NCBI GenBank assembly: GCA_023392555.1
Contig: JAEVYW010000269.1
Location: 1 to 6,383 of the forward strand
DNA from: Pseudomonadota bacterium
GTDB taxonomy: Bacteria > Pseudomonadota > Alphaproteobacteria > Sphingomonadales > Sphingomonadaceae
DNA length: 6,383 nucleotides
Direction of reading: 5' to 3'
Position numbers and translations under genes: made by a program. The stretch's first letter is position 1, and every line of letters begins with the position of its first letter. Shown here piece by piece: positions 6,065 through 6,383 of this stretch. Under the pieces are notes generated by a model. The model ran no database searches. It was not told where the DNA came from and saw only the letters and a program-made list of their open reading frames with translations.

Positions 6065-6383
6065 ATGACGCTCGGAAAGCAACACGAAAAGCCGGTTTAC
6101 GTCCGCCTGCGCGAGACGATTGCCGATGCCATCCTCTCCGGAAAGTTCAGCGACGGCGACCCGTTGCCGTCGGTTCGAGCGCTTGCCGCGGAAGAGCAGG
6201 CCAACCCGCTGACGGTGGCGAAGGCCTATCAGGGTTTCCAGGACGAAGGCCTCGTCACCGTGAAGCGCGGCGTCGGCCTATTCGTCGCTCCGGGCGCGCG
6301 GTCGCGCCTGCGGGATTCGGAGCGCAAGCGCTTCGTCGAGCAGGAATGGCCGGCAATCCGTGACCGGATGGAGCGGCTCGGGA
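6065..6383 (+). CDS. GntR-family transcriptional regulator, YtrA-like, N-terminal part (cut by window end)
   Basis: The first 106 codons of a DNA-binding regulator are present and the frame is open at the window edge. Residues 9-76 form the GntR winged helix-turn-helix: KPVYVRLRETIADAIL (9-24), the GDPLPSVRALA motif (31-41), the recognition helix region NPLTVAKAYQGFQDEGL (47-63) and the wing KRGVGLFVAPG (67-77). After it, about residues 84-106 (rich in Glu, Arg and Lys) look like the short helical tail of the YtrA subfamily rather than a large effector domain such as FadR or HutC. YtrA-type regulators usually control an adjacent ABC transporter and themselves, so the next gene beyond the window may be an ABC ATPase; this is a prediction. 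ATG 6065 was chosen because it places the HTH at the usual distance from the N-terminus and coincides with the predicted transcription start. An in-frame CTG at 6050 is less likely. Confidence 0.9.
   Translation, partial: MTLGKQHEKPVYVRLRETIADAILSGKFSDGDPLPSVRALAAEEQANPLTVAKAYQGFQDEGLVTVKRGVGLFVAPGARSRLRDSERKRFVEQEWPAIRDRMERLG

Overview
The window is GC-rich, tightly packed DNA with almost no intergenic space. It most likely comes from an alphaproteobacterium of the sphingomonad type. That assignment is an inference from protein style (the GlmM N-terminus, the tandem exported amidohydrolases, the peptide MFS transporter) and from codon use; no rRNA or other marker is present. No stretch above 300 bases lacks a gene. 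I see no tRNA, rRNA, CRISPR array, insertion sequence or phage gene.

Left block, minus strand, read from about 5336 down to 1: a proton-coupled peptide transporter of the POT/PTR family; an intact, predicted lipoprotein amidohydrolase; a second exported amidohydrolase-like protein that has lost nearly all of its metal ligands; an NnrU-family membrane protein; and the first 67 codons of glmM (phosphoglucosamine mutase), which is cut by the window edge. Gaps are 21 bp (transporter to amidohydrolase 1), a 4-nt ATGA overlap (amidohydrolase 1 to 2), a 4-nt GTGA overlap (amidohydrolase 2 to NnrU) and 37 bp (NnrU to glmM). This looks like one operon with translational coupling at two junctions. The simplest reading is an envelope peptide or amide utilisation cassette: the surface or periplasmic hydrolase acts on peptide-like compounds and the transporter imports di- and tripeptides. 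The substrate is inferred, not proven.

Right block, plus strand, from 5434: a nitroreductase of the small YdjA-like type, then the N-terminal 106 codons of a GntR regulator of the short YtrA-like type, cut by the window edge. The regulator has a good sigma70-type promoter (TTGACG, 17 bp, TATTAC) whose -35 overlaps the nitroreductase stop codon. The expected transcription start falls on or next to the A of the regulator's ATG, so its mRNA is probably leaderless. A 16-bp dyad centred on the -10 is a candidate autoregulatory operator.

The two blocks diverge from a 97-bp region (5337-5433) that must hold promoters for both directions. I could not identify a convincing promoter there, only a short inverted repeat. 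The most unusual points are the active/inactive amidohydrolase pair and the leaderless promoter-operator of the regulator. I do not see clear evidence of a wholly new defence or mobile system.
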